Translations under genes and position numbers: made by a program
Shown: positions 16,057 to 24,936 of the stretch, piece by piece
Numbering within the stretch: position 1 is the stretch's first letter
How the letters are laid out: every line of letters starts with the position of its first letter
The notes under the pieces: model-generated
What the model was told of the DNA's origin: nothing
What the model saw: only the letters and a program-made list of their open reading frames with translations
Database searches by the model: none
NCBI RefSeq assembly: GCF_030580955.1
Contig: NZ_JAUQON010000005.1
Coordinates: forward strand, 248,001 to 312,000
Length of the DNA stretch: 64,000 bases
Direction: 5' to 3'
Source of the DNA: Hymenobacter convexus
GTDB taxonomy: Bacteria > Bacteroidota > Bacteroidia > Cytophagales > Hymenobacteraceae

Positions 16057-17166
16057 TTATTCAATGCGCACGCTCCGGCGGTTGAGCAGGCAGAAAAGCT
16101 TGGGCAGCGGGTCGCCCAGAAAGTTCAGCAGGCTGGTATTGCGGAAGGTGAAGCTCACCTTGTCGCGCAGGCGCGACAGGTATTTGTACTTGAGGAAATT
16201 GTTGAAAGGGATGTAGCGGCCCAGCGCAAAGCGCGGCGTGGCCACCGGCTGGTTGAGGGCTGCCAGGCAGGCCAGCACCGGGAAATTGACCTTGGCCGTG
16301 ACGGCCGAGCCCACCACCGTGAGCCAGAAGCGCGGGTTGATTTCGATGACGTTGATGGCCCCGCTGGCGGCGTCGTAGCGCAAGTCGAGGTGGGCCACGC
16401 CGTTCCAGTGCAGGGCCGTCATCAGGCGGTCGACCACGGCCAGCACGGCGTCGTTTTCCACAAATTCGATGGCTTGGGTGGGCGCGTAGGCATTGGCCGC
16501 CGGCAGCAGGCCGCGCTGCACGGAGTAGGCCAGCAGCCGGCCGTCCTTATACAGCACGTTGCAGTCGATGTCGTAGCCCTCCAGGTAGGTCTGGATGATG
16601 TATTTGCAGCCCGGCGGCAGGTGGGCAATGCGTTCGAGCAGCGGCCCGGCCTCCCGGAATAGCTCGATGCCGAGGCCGCCCTCGCCGCCCGTGGGCTTCA
16701 GCAGCACCGGGAAGCGGAGGGCGGCCAGCTGCTCGGGCAGGTGCTGGCCGATGTTGGTGATGGTTTGGGGGCCGGGAATGTCGTGGCGGCGCATGAAGCT
16801 GGCCAGCCAGCTTTTGTCGGCCGCTATTTCGTAGGCGTGGGCGCTGGGCAGGGGCAGCACGCGCAGCGCCGTTTCCAGGGCCGGCTGGTGGGCAATGCAG
16901 AACCGCATGCCCTCCACGTCGATGGGCAGCAGCACCTGGGCGTGGGTGCGCGCCGCTACCTGCCGCACAAACTCTGCAAAGTTGGCGTCGAACTCGCCCT
17001 GCGGCTGGCGGTGGTGCGAGTGCACGTAGCGCGAGTAGCGAAACGGGCTCGTGGCATCGCGCGACACCATGTGCACGACCATCCGCTCGTCGCGGCTCAG
17101 GCAAAACAGCACGGCCGCCGTCAGTCGGTAGTCGCCCTCCAGCACCAGTACGATAAGCTTTTCCAT
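16057..17166 (-). CDS. ATP-grasp enzyme (carboxylate-amine ligase-like)
   Basis: A 369-residue protein with a pre-ATP-grasp domain (about 1-110), a lid segment starting ADKSWLASFMRRHDIPGP, the ATP-binding loop FPVLLKPTGGEGGLGIE (about 150-166), IIQTYLEGYDIDCNVLY and the metal-binding end NGVAHLDLRYD...INVIEINPRFW (Glu and Asn ligands). These enzymes join a carboxylate to an amine or other nucleophile with ATP. Its place at the end of the sugar-modifying gene set suggests that it attaches an amino acid or acid to an amino sugar or to a polysaccharide; that is inference. It is separated from the methyltransferase gene by a repeat element. Confidence 0.8.
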   Translation of the reverse strand: MEKLIVLVLEGDYRLTAAVLFCLSRDERMVVHMVSRDATSPFRYSRYVHSHHRQPQGEFDANFAEFVRQVAARTHAQVLLPIDVEGMRFCIAHQPALETALRVLPLPSAHAYEIAADKSWLASFMRRHDIPGPQTITNIGQHLPEQLAALRFPVLLKPTGGEGGLGIELFREAGPLLERIAHLPPGCKYIIQTYLEGYDIDCNVLYKDGRLLAYSVQRGLLPAANAYAPTQAIEFVENDAVLAVVDRLMTALHWNGVAHLDLRYDAASGAINVIEINPRFWLTVVGSAVTAKVNFPVLACLAALNQPVATPRFALGRYIPFNNFLKYKYLSRLRDKVSFTFRNTSLLNFLGDPLPKLFCLLNRRSVRIE

Positions 17167-17210
17167 GGGTGGGATTGTAGGAATTTTGGGGTGAGTTGTT
17201 GACGAAGTAG

Positions 17211-17346
17211 ACCGTCATGCTGAGCGCAGTCGAAGCATCTCTACCGCTTCGTTGGCGGGCGGGCGTGGCGCCTCACCCCCGACCCCTCTCCCACAGGAGA
17301 GGGGAGCCTGACGAAACGGTAGCGAAGCTTCTGATGGCGCTCAGCT
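17211..17346. repeat. Dispersed intergenic repeat with imperfect inverted ends
   Basis: The ends GCTGAGCGC...CTACCGCTTCGT (17219 onward) and ACGAAACGGTAGCGAAGC...GCGCTCAGC (up to about 17346) form an imperfect inverted repeat. The centre (17271-17313) carries the same GGCGCCTCACCCCC...CTCTCCCA-AGGAGAGGGG-AGCC core as the element at 15845-16052. The right end touches the stop codon of the methyltransferase gene. It resembles short non-coding interspersed repeats; no transposase is nearby. Confidence 0.75.
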
Positions 17347-18195
17347 GCTCTTCGCCTTCTCCATCAGGAAGTAGGCGAAGTGGTGGTCGTTGTTGAGGGG
17401 CTGCACCGGCTCCAGGTACAGCAGCTGGGGCTCGAAGCCGCACTCGCGGGCCATAGTCCAGAACTCCTCGATGAAGTAGGTGGTCATGTTGCCCAGGTTT
17501 TTGGAGTAGCCCCAGCGGTACGACATGCTGTTAAGCTTATGCGTGCTGTACTTTATCTGAATGAACGCCAGGCCTTCATCGGCCAGCAGCTCGTGAATAG
17601 TGCGCAGCACGCGCCGGCCGTATTCCTTCGAAGGCAGCAGCTCAAACACGTAGGTAGAGAGCACCAGGTCGCAGGGCTTATCAATGAGCCGGGCCACGCG
17701 CTCGGGGTCGGGCGCGGCGAAGAGCACCGGCTTGAAATTGTGCAGGCCCAGCGCCTCTACCTGCCGGTTGCATTCGGCCAGGCTGGCCTCGGTGATGTCG
17801 ACGCCGTAGTAGCAGGCCGCGCCGGGCGCGAAGTGCACCGCGCAGGTGCCGCCGCCGCAGCCCCAGTCCAGAATGCGGCGGGGCTTCTTCGCCAGCCAGT
17901 CCTCGCCCGCCAGGCGGTAAAAAATGCGCAGGCTGTTCTGGCCCAGGCCCACCCAGCGCGAGTCGTCGGCGAAGATGCTTTGGCCGCGGAAGTGGGCCGG
18001 CCCGCCGTCGCGCCCCTGGTTCGAGAGGTTGTTCCAGAAGGCCTGCGAATCGGCAATGATTTTGTCCTCCGGCTCGCGGAGGCCCGCGTAGTTGTCCAGC
18101 AGCCGGCGGCTGACACGGATAATTCGCTCGATGTAGCGGTGCATGACAAGGGAGGGCGCAGAAAGCCAGGAGGACTTTTGTAAGAATGGGTTCAT
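17341..18195 (-). CDS. Class I SAM-dependent methyltransferase
   Basis: A 284-residue protein (268 if it starts at the second ATG, 18144, giving MHRYIERIIRVSRRLL; that start is equally plausible). Motif I RRILDWGCGGGTCAVHF (about 108-124) binds S-adenosylmethionine, YYGVDITEASLAECNRQ is motif Post-I, and DLVLSTYVFELLPSKEYG is motif II/III. The acceptor is unknown. The gene follows the aminotransferase gene by 11 bp on the same strand, so both are likely co-transcribed with the CDP-sugar set, and it may N- or O-methylate the sugar or an attached group. Confidence 0.82.
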   Translation of the reverse strand: MNPFLQKSSWLSAPSLVMHRYIERIIRVSRRLLDNYAGLREPEDKIIADSQAFWNNLSNQGRDGGPAHFRGQSIFADDSRWVGLGQNSLRIFYRLAGEDWLAKKPRRILDWGCGGGTCAVHFAPGAACYYGVDITEASLAECNRQVEALGLHNFKPVLFAAPDPERVARLIDKPCDLVLSTYVFELLPSKEYGRRVLRTIHELLADEGLAFIQIKYSTHKLNSMSYRWGYSKNLGNMTTYFIEEFWTMARECGFEPQLLYLEPVQPLNNDHHFAYFLMEKAKSS

Positions 18196-18206
18196 TTGAC
18201 AGTGAG

Positions 18207-19580
18207 CTAGTTGTGGGTCCGATAAACAGGCTGCACCGGGCGGCCCAGCAGGTAGTGGTCGAGGCCCTCGGTGAGGGCGCGGCGGTAAACGCCCAGGGCC
18301 TCGTGCACGCGGGCCACCGTCTGGTCCACGATGCTGGCCGTGTGCGCGTAGCTGATGACGAAAGAGGGCAGCAGCAGCCCCCGGCGCAGGGTTTCCTGCA
18401 AAAACAGCGTCCGGAAGCCCTGCGAGGGCTGCCCGTTGGCGTCGCGGGTGCCGTAGGCCAGGCAGCAGGCCGGCCCCATAATTTGGAAATAGGGGGCCAC
18501 GTCCTGGTCGCGGGCGGCGGCTTCGAGGCCCTCGCGCAGGCGGCGGCCCTGCTCGTGCAGGTGGGCCACCACGGGCTCCAGGGTATAGGTGCGCATCACG
18601 GCGCGGGCCACGGCCAGGGCGTGGCTTTCGGCTCCGTAGGTGGTCGAGAGCAGGAACACCCGCTCGCGCTGGTGCTGCAGGCCGCCCAGCTCCATCAGCT
18701 CGCGCCGGCCGGTGAGGGCCGCAATGGCGAAGCCGTTGCCCAGGGCCTTGGCGAAGGTGCTCAGGTCGGGGCGCACGCCGTGCAGGGCCTGGGCGCCGCC
18801 GTGATGCCAGCGAAACCCGGTGATGATTTCGTCGAAGACGAGCACCGTGCCTTCCTGGTCGCAGAGGCGGCGCAGGCCGGCCAGGAAGCCCGGCGCGGGC
18901 GGCACATCGCGCTCCACTTCCAGGATGAGGGCGGCCAGCTGGCGCGGGTGCTCGGCAAACAGCTGCTCCACGCCGGCCAGGTCGTTGTAGCGAAAGCGCA
19001 GCGTGAGGGCGCGCACGGCCGCCGGCACGCCCGCCGCCACCGGCGTGGTGCCCATAAACCAGTCGTCGGTGGAGAAAAACGGGTGGTCGGCGCAGCAGGC
19101 CACCAGGTCGCGGCCGGTGTAGGCGCGGGCCAGCTTGAGGGCCGCCGTGGTCACGTCGGAGCCGTTTTTAGCAAACTTCACCATCTCGCCGGCCTGCGTG
19201 AAGGCCAGAAACTCTTCGGCCGTGCTTAGCTCCAGGGTGGTGGGCCGGCCCAGGTTGGTGCCGCGCGTCATCGCCCGCTGGGCGGCGTGCACCACCGGGC
19301 CGTAGGCGTGGCCCAGCGTCACGGAGCGCAGCCCCATGCCGTATTCAATAAACTCATTTTCATCGACATCCCACACCCGGCAGCCGCGCCCGCGCACCAA
19401 GTAGGGGGCCATGTACTCCGGAAACTGGTCGTCGCCCTTGGCATAGGTGTGGCTGCCGCCCGGGATGGCCGCGTGCATGCGCTCCTGCAGCAGGCGCGAG
19501 CCCACGAAGTCGTTGGGCGTCAGCAGCGGCGGGTTTTCAACCGGCAAAGCGTGGAGCGGGGGGGGAGAGACAGCAGTCAT
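18207..19580 (-). CDS. PLP class III aminotransferase (glutamate-1-semialdehyde aminomutase-like)
   Basis: A 457-residue protein. VWDVDENEFIEYGMGLRSVTLGHAYG, FAKNGSDVTTAALKLARAYTGR, VLVFDEIITGFR (Asp250, contacts the PLP ring nitrogen) and DLSTFAKALGNGF with the Schiff-base Lys278 define the class. The family includes HemL, but haem synthesis is unlikely here because the gene lies between sugar-modifying genes: the DUF4910-like gene is 5 bp upstream and a methyltransferase 11 bp downstream. I infer transamination or amino-group shift on a sugar or small side chain. Length is near the family norm with about 25 extra N-terminal residues. Confidence 0.85.
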   Translation of the reverse strand: MTAVSPPPLHALPVENPPLLTPNDFVGSRLLQERMHAAIPGGSHTYAKGDDQFPEYMAPYLVRGRGCRVWDVDENEFIEYGMGLRSVTLGHAYGPVVHAAQRAMTRGTNLGRPTTLELSTAEEFLAFTQAGEMVKFAKNGSDVTTAALKLARAYTGRDLVACCADHPFFSTDDWFMGTTPVAAGVPAAVRALTLRFRYNDLAGVEQLFAEHPRQLAALILEVERDVPPAPGFLAGLRRLCDQEGTVLVFDEIITGFRWHHGGAQALHGVRPDLSTFAKALGNGFAIAALTGRRELMELGGLQHQRERVFLLSTTYGAESHALAVARAVMRTYTLEPVVAHLHEQGRRLREGLEAAARDQDVAPYFQIMGPACCLAYGTRDANGQPSQGFRTLFLQETLRRGLLLPSFVISYAHTASIVDQTVARVHEALGVYRRALTEGLDHYLLGRPVQPVYRTHN

Positions 19581-19585
19581 GGCGC

Positions 19586-20923
19586 TTAGTCGGCTAATGG
19601 GGCGAGTAAATCGTGGGCCAGCAGCAGCTCGGCGGCGTGCTGCAGCAGGGCGAAGGGCAGGCCCGCGCGCTCGGCGATGTCGAGCAGGCTGTGCTGCCCG
19701 TCGGAGAGGTTGAGCACCCAGAGCAGGGCCAGCTGTGCGCGGGCGGCATTAGGGCGGCCGCTCACGGCGGCGTAGAGGCCGCGCCGGCCCAGCTCGGGCT
19801 CGCCGTAGGGGCTCAGGTTCTGGTAGCGGTGGTTGGCTTCCAGCATGTGCATCACCGCTTGGGTTAGGTGCAGGGAGTCAAGCAGCGCCTCGGGCCGCAC
19901 AAAATCCAGGTCGTCGGCCGAGGTGTGGTACTCCGGAAACTGGCCGTAGGGCGTGCGCGAGAGGCAGCCCACCGGCAGGTTGAAGCCCGGCGAGCAGTAC
20001 TGCCGCTCGTCGTAGCCGTAGGGCTCGAAGTCGACCACGCGGTGCGGGGCCGCCGCCTCGCGCAGGGCCAGCGCCACGGTGCGGTCGATTTCGGCGGTGC
20101 CGCGGCGCGACTTCTTAAAGGTGAAGGCGCCGGTTTCGCCCAGCAAGCTCAGCACCAAGCCGTGCCGGATGCGGGCCACCGCCCCGACGTTTTGGCTCAG
20201 CCAGGTGATGGCCCCGATGGTGCCGGGCGCAAACACAAACCGGTAGCTGTAGCGGCGCGGCTGCCCCAGCAGGTGCCGGGCCAGAAACGTGGCCACCGCA
20301 ATGCCCGAGAGGTTGTCGTTGGCCAGCGAGGGGTGGCAGATGTGACTTGAAATCAACACCTCTTCGTCCGTGTCGCCGGGCAGCAGCAGCTCGCCGTAGG
20401 TGAGCGCGCCGGCCGCCAGGGTGCTGTCGATGCACACCTCGTACTCCGGCTCGTGCAAGGCCTCCAGCTGCGCGTGTGCCAGGCAGAAGCCCCAGGTTTC
20501 GGCGTAGTAGGCCGTGCGGTAGGGAATGAGATGCGGCTGCTCGGGCAGCGTATAGAGGTGCTTTTTCAGCTCCGCCAGCGTGAACGTGCCGCGCACCGGC
20601 ACGCTGTAGCCCAGCACGTGCAGGTTGTGCTGCCGGAAATCCACCACCCGCTCGCCGCGCCGGTCCTTAATCCAGGCGTCGCGGATGTTCCACTCGCGCG
20701 GCACCTGCCAGTCGAGCACGGGCGTGCCGGTAGGCACCTCATGCACCTCCAGGCCAGGCAGGTATTCCTGCAGCACGGCCAGCGTCTGGCGCACGCCATC
20801 GCCCGTAATGCTGCGGCAAATGGGGTACAGCTGGCGCACCAGCGCGTGCAGGTCCTCGCCACTGATGGCGGCGGCTTGCGCGGTGGCGGGCGGGTGGGCA
20901 AGAACTTCGGCAAGCGGAATCAT
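19586..20923 (-). CDS. DUF4910-like, M28 peptidase-related protein
   Basis: A 445-residue cytoplasmic protein. The start ATG at 20923 (MIPLAEVL) is preferred over the longer frame. Near the N-terminus LYPICRSITGDGVRQTL is a hallmark of the DUF4910 / aminopeptidase-like group. The centre has LISSHICHPSLANDNLSGIAV, a metal-binding H...D pattern as in M28 peptidases, and TSADDLDF lies further on. The C-terminal 80 residues form a winged-helix-like part (LLDIAERAGLPFALLQHAAELL). Members are often found beside CDP-sugar and polysaccharide genes, so a role as a deacylase or amidase in sugar tailoring is more likely than protein breakdown. The gene is 5 bp from the aminotransferase gene. Confidence 0.8.
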   Translation of the reverse strand: MIPLAEVLAHPPATAQAAAISGEDLHALVRQLYPICRSITGDGVRQTLAVLQEYLPGLEVHEVPTGTPVLDWQVPREWNIRDAWIKDRRGERVVDFRQHNLHVLGYSVPVRGTFTLAELKKHLYTLPEQPHLIPYRTAYYAETWGFCLAHAQLEALHEPEYEVCIDSTLAAGALTYGELLLPGDTDEEVLISSHICHPSLANDNLSGIAVATFLARHLLGQPRRYSYRFVFAPGTIGAITWLSQNVGAVARIRHGLVLSLLGETGAFTFKKSRRGTAEIDRTVALALREAAAPHRVVDFEPYGYDERQYCSPGFNLPVGCLSRTPYGQFPEYHTSADDLDFVRPEALLDSLHLTQAVMHMLEANHRYQNLSPYGEPELGRRGLYAAVSGRPNAARAQLALLWVLNLSDGQHSLLDIAERAGLPFALLQHAAELLLAHDLLAPLAD

Positions 20924-20979
20924 GGCAAATGCGGCAAAAGGCGAACGGGCGCAAACGTGAGACAGCTGATTAGCAGAGC

Positions 20980-22314
20980 TTAAGCGAATACCTGTGGTTT
21001 CGGAATGGGCACCACAAACTGCCCGCCCCACTCGCGGATGACGGCCATCTGCTCCATGATTTCGGCGCGCAGGTTCCAGGGCAGAATCAGCAGGTAGTCA
21101 GGCTGCGTTTCCAGAATGTGCTGCGGGGCGAGGATGGGAATGCGGGTGCCAGGCAGGAAATTGCCCTGCTTGTGTGGGTTCAAATCCACCGTATAGTCCA
21201 CGAAATCAGTGCGGATGCCGCAGTAGTTGAGCAGGGTGTTGCCCTTGCCGGGGGCGCCGTAGCCGGCCACCGTCTTGCCGGCCCGCTTGGCCTCGATGAG
21301 GAATTCGAGGAGCTTGCGCTTGGTTTCGCGCACCTGCTCGGCAAAGTCGGCGTAGAAATCCAGGCTGCACACGCCGGCCGTCAGTTCGCGGTGGCGCAGG
21401 TCGGCCACGGCGTCGGTCAGGGCCAGGCGCGGCGCGGTGGCGGCCGCGTGGCGGGCATAAATGCGCAGCGAGCCGCCGTGGGTGGGCAGCTCTTCCACGT
21501 CGAAAATGGTGAGGCCGTGGTAGGCGAAAATGCGCTCCACCGTCCAGAACGAGAAGTAGCTGAAATGCTCGTGGTAAATGGTGTCGAACTGGCAGCCCTC
21601 GATGAGCCGGAGCAGGTGCGGAAACTCCATCGTGACCACGCCATCCGGCTTCAGGGCCAGGCGCAGGCCCGCCACAAAATCGTTGAGGTCGGGTACGTGG
21701 GCCAGCACGTTGTTGCCGATGAGCAGGTCGGCCTGCCCGCAGCTTTCGGCCAGCCCGCGGGCCGTGGCACTGCCAAAAAAGCGCCGCAGCGTGGGCACGC
21801 CTTTTTGCTCGGCCGCGTCGGCCACGTTGCCGGCCGGCTCAATGCCGAGCACCGGGATGTTCTTTTCCAAAAAGTACTGCAGCAGGTAGCCGTCATTGCT
21901 GGCCACTTCCATCACCAGGCTGTCGGTGCCGAGGCCAAACCGCTCGGTGACGAGGGCGCAGTACTGCCGGGCGTGCTGCAGCCACGACGACGAGTAGGAG
22001 GAGAAGTACGCGTAGTCCTGCCGGAACACTTCGTCCGGGCCCACAAATTCGCCCACCTGCACCAGAAAGCACTTTTCGCACACGTAAGCATGCAGCGGGT
22101 AGAAGGCTTCGGCGTGGGCAAACCGGTCGGGCCGCACGTGGTCCTGGCACAGCGGCGAGGTGCCCAAATCGACAAAGGTGTGGCGCAGGTGCGTGCCGCA
22201 GTACCGGCAGTAGCCGGAGGGGGCAGCCGCTGCCGCGGCGGGCGCAACGGACACCTCTACGGCGATTTCGGCAACAGGCAGCGCGGAATTCGGGGTGGAG
22301 AATAAGGTCTTCAT
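20980..22314 (-). CDS. NDP-sugar C-methyltransferase-like SAM enzyme
   Basis: A 444-residue protein starting at the ATG at 22314. It has the three-part layout of NovU/TylCIII/EvaC-type sugar C-methyltransferases: an N-terminal zinc-binding segment with CRYC (Cys36, Cys39) and CEKC (Cys79, Cys82), a central SAM fold (LVMEVASNDGYLLQYF, ADLLIGNNVLAHVPDL, TIYHEHFSYFSFWTVERIF) and a C-terminal Rossmann-like part (TVAGYGAPGKGNTLLNYCGI, ILPWNLRAEI). Known members methylate C-3 of a 4-keto sugar nucleotide. The alanine-rich stretch before Cys36 is a lineage extra. It probably acts on the CDP-sugar made by the rfbF product. Confidence 0.88.
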   Translation of the reverse strand: MKTLFSTPNSALPVAEIAVEVSVAPAAAAAAPSGYCRYCGTHLRHTFVDLGTSPLCQDHVRPDRFAHAEAFYPLHAYVCEKCFLVQVGEFVGPDEVFRQDYAYFSSYSSSWLQHARQYCALVTERFGLGTDSLVMEVASNDGYLLQYFLEKNIPVLGIEPAGNVADAAEQKGVPTLRRFFGSATARGLAESCGQADLLIGNNVLAHVPDLNDFVAGLRLALKPDGVVTMEFPHLLRLIEGCQFDTIYHEHFSYFSFWTVERIFAYHGLTIFDVEELPTHGGSLRIYARHAAATAPRLALTDAVADLRHRELTAGVCSLDFYADFAEQVRETKRKLLEFLIEAKRAGKTVAGYGAPGKGNTLLNYCGIRTDFVDYTVDLNPHKQGNFLPGTRIPILAPQHILETQPDYLLILPWNLRAEIMEQMAVIREWGGQFVVPIPKPQVFA

Positions 22315-22401
22315 ATCAGCGTAGATGGGTGAGGAAACGAATGGAAAAAGCGCCGGCCCCAAGCGGTTTGGCCCCCTTGGCCCGGGCGCGGGCAGGACTG
22401 G

Positions 22402-23052
22402 CTATTGTTTGGTGGCCACCGACGGCGCGGCCGCGGGCTCGGCCGGCAGCACCACGCCGCCGGCCAGCAGCCGGGGCCGCAGCCGGCCGGCCGCTGTGTC
22501 GACCTGCGCCCGAATCTGGGCCAGGGCCACGCGCAGGGCATTGGCATCGGAGAGGGCGGGGGCCGTGCGCTGGGAGTAGCCGCTGAACATGGCCACCTGC
22601 ACCCGCGACACGCCCAGGCCCTCGTACTCGCCCAGCAGTTTGCCTTCGGCATCCAGGATTTGCAGCTGCGCGGTCAGGGTGGTGCGGTAGGTTTCGAGCG
22701 GCACGCCAAACAGGCTGGGCGTGAGCAGCGTAGCCAGCTGCAGGGTTGTCAGCGCCCGGCTGGTGCGCCGCACCGCGGCCTGCGTCACCTGCAGGCGGGC
22801 GTAGCCGAACTTGTCGGGGCCGACCGTTTCGGTCAGGTTGCCGTGCAGCTCGCTTCTGAACAGCTGCAGCAGCTGGTCGGGCTGCGTGCCGTCGGTGAGG
22901 TACAGCTCGCCCATATCGGTCACCGCCTCCAGGGGCGGCAGGCGATTGGCATTGGCGGCCGAGGGCGCCTGCCACATGGCCGGCCCCGCCGACACACAGG
23001 CCGTGGCGACCATCCCCACCAAGCCCAACCAGCAGAATTGCAGCGTTTTCAT
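22402..23052 (-). CDS. Lipoprotein of unknown function inside the sugar cluster
   Basis: A 216-residue protein. The longest frame begins at a TTG; the ATG at 23052 gives the signal MKTLQFCWLGLVGMV and a lipobox VATAC (Cys19). The mature part (LPPLEAVTDMGELYL, LLQLFRSELHGNLTE, FGYARLQVTQAAVRRTSR, LLTPSLFGVPLETYRTTLTAQLQILDAEGKLLGEYEG) resembles periplasmic lipoproteins of the LPS or envelope stress type but I cannot name a family. It interrupts a run of cytoplasmic sugar enzymes on the same strand, which suggests that it serves the same envelope polysaccharide, for example in export or anchoring. The Ala/Pro-rich C-terminus looks disordered. Confidence 0.72.
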   Translation of the reverse strand: MKTLQFCWLGLVGMVATACVSAGPAMWQAPSAANANRLPPLEAVTDMGELYLTDGTQPDQLLQLFRSELHGNLTETVGPDKFGYARLQVTQAAVRRTSRALTTLQLATLLTPSLFGVPLETYRTTLTAQLQILDAEGKLLGEYEGLGVSRVQVAMFSGYSQRTAPALSDANALRVALAQIRAQVDTAAGRLRPRLLAGGVVLPAEPAAAPSVATKQ

Positions 23053-23114
23053 AAGCAAAAGGGGTTAAAAGGTCAGGTACTCGAAGACAAGCCGGCGCCG
23101 GTGGGGCCGGCCGG

Positions 23115-23702
23115 CTAGCGCAGGCTGTTGCGCAGCCGCTCGGGCTCCGGGGGCAGCCGGGGCGTTGCCGCGGGCGGCTGCCAGTCGGGGTAGTTGAGGT
23201 CTTTGGCCGAGATGAGCTCGGGCCAGTGCGGCCAGCGAATGCCGATGGCGGGGTCGTTCCAGCGCAGGCCGCGCGCGGCGCCGGGCTCGTAGCAGGCCGA
23301 CATCAGGTAGGTTACCTCGGTGTTGGGGGCCAGCGTGAGGAAACCGTGCGCGCAGCCGGCGGGCACCAGCAGCTGCCGGTAGCTGCCGGCCCGCAGCTCC
23401 ACGCCCAGCCACTGCCCGCAGGTGGGCGAGGCCGGCCGCACGTCCACCACCACGTCGAATATGGCCCCGCGGGTGCAGCGCACCAGCTTGGTTTCTTCGT
23501 GGGGCGCGGCCTGGTAGTGCAGCCCGCGCAGGGTGCCCGGCCGCGGGTTCACCGATGCATTGCCCTGCACCATGGTCAGCTCCACGCCGTGCCGGGCCAT
23601 CTCGCGGGCACACCAGGTGCGGGCAAAAAAGCCCCGCTCGTCCTCCAGGCGTTCCACGTCGATGAGGAAAACCCCCGGCAATTCGGTAGCGGTGAAGTGC
23701 AT
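23115..23702 (-). CDS. dTDP-4-dehydrorhamnose 3,5-epimerase family (RmlC-like)
   Basis: A 195-residue cupin. The ATG at 23702 is chosen (MHFTATELPGVFLID). The residues of the RmlC active site are present: GTLRGLHYQ with His62, Lys72 in TKLVRC, Tyr132 and Tyr138 in TYLMSACYEP, and the AGCAHGFLTL strand. The enzyme inverts C-3 and/or C-5 of a 4-keto-6-deoxy sugar nucleotide. No rmlA, rmlB or rmlD lies in the window, and the gene is set among CDP-sugar genes, so the substrate is more likely a CDP-4-keto sugar, as in the ascarylose and related pathways, than dTDP-rhamnose precursor. That is inference. Confidence 0.85.
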   Translation of the reverse strand: MHFTATELPGVFLIDVERLEDERGFFARTWCAREMARHGVELTMVQGNASVNPRPGTLRGLHYQAAPHEETKLVRCTRGAIFDVVVDVRPASPTCGQWLGVELRAGSYRQLLVPAGCAHGFLTLAPNTEVTYLMSACYEPGAARGLRWNDPAIGIRWPHWPELISAKDLNYPDWQPPAATPRLPPEPERLRNSLR

Positions 23703-23771
23703 GGCAAAGGCTGAAATCAAGTGACGCCGAACCGGCGAACTGTCAATGAAGCGGGGGTAAATGGCTAGCCA

Positions 23772-24869
23772 TCAGGCCAGCACCAGAGCCGCCGCGGGCG
23801 GGGCGGTTTCGCGCAGCGGCGTCCAGGTCAGGTCGGCGGTGAGCTCGCCCTGCTCGCGCAGGGCCGCCAGCACCCGCAGCCGCATCAGCCGCGAGGTCCG
23901 GAAATCGGGGTCGTGGAACCACATTTCCAGCAGCTTGGCGCTGAGCTCGGTGATGGTGGCATCGAGCGTCATCCGGGGCTGGTGCTCCGGCGCCAATTGC
24001 CGGAACAAGCCAAAATCGACGCGGTAAGAGCGCCGGTCGGGGGTCCCCGCCGGGCTGAGCCGGACCCGGGTTCCGGTCCGGTTGCGGGCCACGGCCTCGG
24101 CCAGCTCGCGCACCCGGTAGTTCCAGTCGTTGCTGCCCGCATTCAGCGAGAGGAAGGGGCCGCCCTGCTGGCAGGTGCGCCCCGTGGCCCAGAGCACCGC
24201 GCGGGCCATGTCGCGCACGTGAATGAGGGGCCGCCAGGGCTTGCCGTCGCTCAGAATCACGATTTCGCCCGTGGCCACGGCGCTGGCCACGAAGTCGTTG
24301 AGCACCAGGTCGAGGCGCAGCCGCTCGCTCCAGCCGCAGGCGGTGGCAAAGCGCAGGCAGGTTACCCGGAACTGGCTGTCGGCCAGCTGCGCCAGGTCGC
24401 GCTCGGTGGCCACTTTCGAGCGGGCGTAGGCCGTGAGCGGCTGCAGAGCCGAGTCCTCGGTCTTGCTTTCGTCGCCGCCCAGGCCGTATACGCTGCACGA
24501 GCTGGCAAACACGAACGAGCGCACGCCGTGCGCCTTGGCCACCCGCGCCAGGTGCACGCTGGCCTCGTGGTTGATGGCCATGGTCACGTCCTCGTAGGCC
24601 GAGCCCATGGGGTCGTTGGAAATGGCGGCCAGGTGCACTACCACGTTCACGCCCGCCAGCAGGCCGGAGGGCAGGTGGCGCACGTCGCCGAACACCTGGC
24701 GGTCGAGGCACACTTCCGGCAGGCGGCTCACGCCGGTCAGGCAGTGGGCAAACAAACCCAGGTCGTAGCCAATCAGCTCGGCGTCGGGAAAGGCTTGCCG
24801 GAGCTGGCGCACCACGCCCGGGCCCACGTAGCCCAGGTTGCCGGTAATCAAAATGCGGGGAGAATCCAT
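23772..24869 (-). CDS. NAD-dependent sugar epimerase/dehydrogenase (extended SDR)
   Basis: A 365-residue extended short-chain dehydrogenase/reductase. ILITGNLGYVGPGVVRQL is the GxxGxxG nucleotide site, VVVHLAAISNDP and FASSCSVYG with the catalytic Ser follow, and the Tyr-Lys pair is in YARSK. IHVRDMARAVLWA is the usual substrate-side motif. In place of the TDE of 4,6-dehydratases it has SSCSVYG, so it is probably an epimerase or 4-keto reductase, not the dehydratase the CDP pathway needs. The protein has a C-terminal extension of about 60 residues beyond the usual fold. It lies 69 bp from the 3,5-epimerase gene. Confidence 0.85.
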   Translation of the reverse strand: MDSPRILITGNLGYVGPGVVRQLRQAFPDAELIGYDLGLFAHCLTGVSRLPEVCLDRQVFGDVRHLPSGLLAGVNVVVHLAAISNDPMGSAYEDVTMAINHEASVHLARVAKAHGVRSFVFASSCSVYGLGGDESKTEDSALQPLTAYARSKVATERDLAQLADSQFRVTCLRFATACGWSERLRLDLVLNDFVASAVATGEIVILSDGKPWRPLIHVRDMARAVLWATGRTCQQGGPFLSLNAGSNDWNYRVRELAEAVARNRTGTRVRLSPAGTPDRRSYRVDFGLFRQLAPEHQPRMTLDATITELSAKLLEMWFHDPDFRTSRLMRLRVLAALREQGELTADLTWTPLRETAPPAAALVLA

Positions 24870-24936
24870 GTCGCAGAGAAAAGGGGGCGCCGCGGCACCC
24901 AGTGAGAAAAGCGCAGCCGTGAGGCAATCGAATAGT

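Noticed and set aside
18207..19580. Reading the aminotransferase as HemL of haem synthesis
   Set aside because: The family motifs fit, but the gene sits in a sugar-modifying operon with no other haem gene near, so a sugar-related role is preferred.
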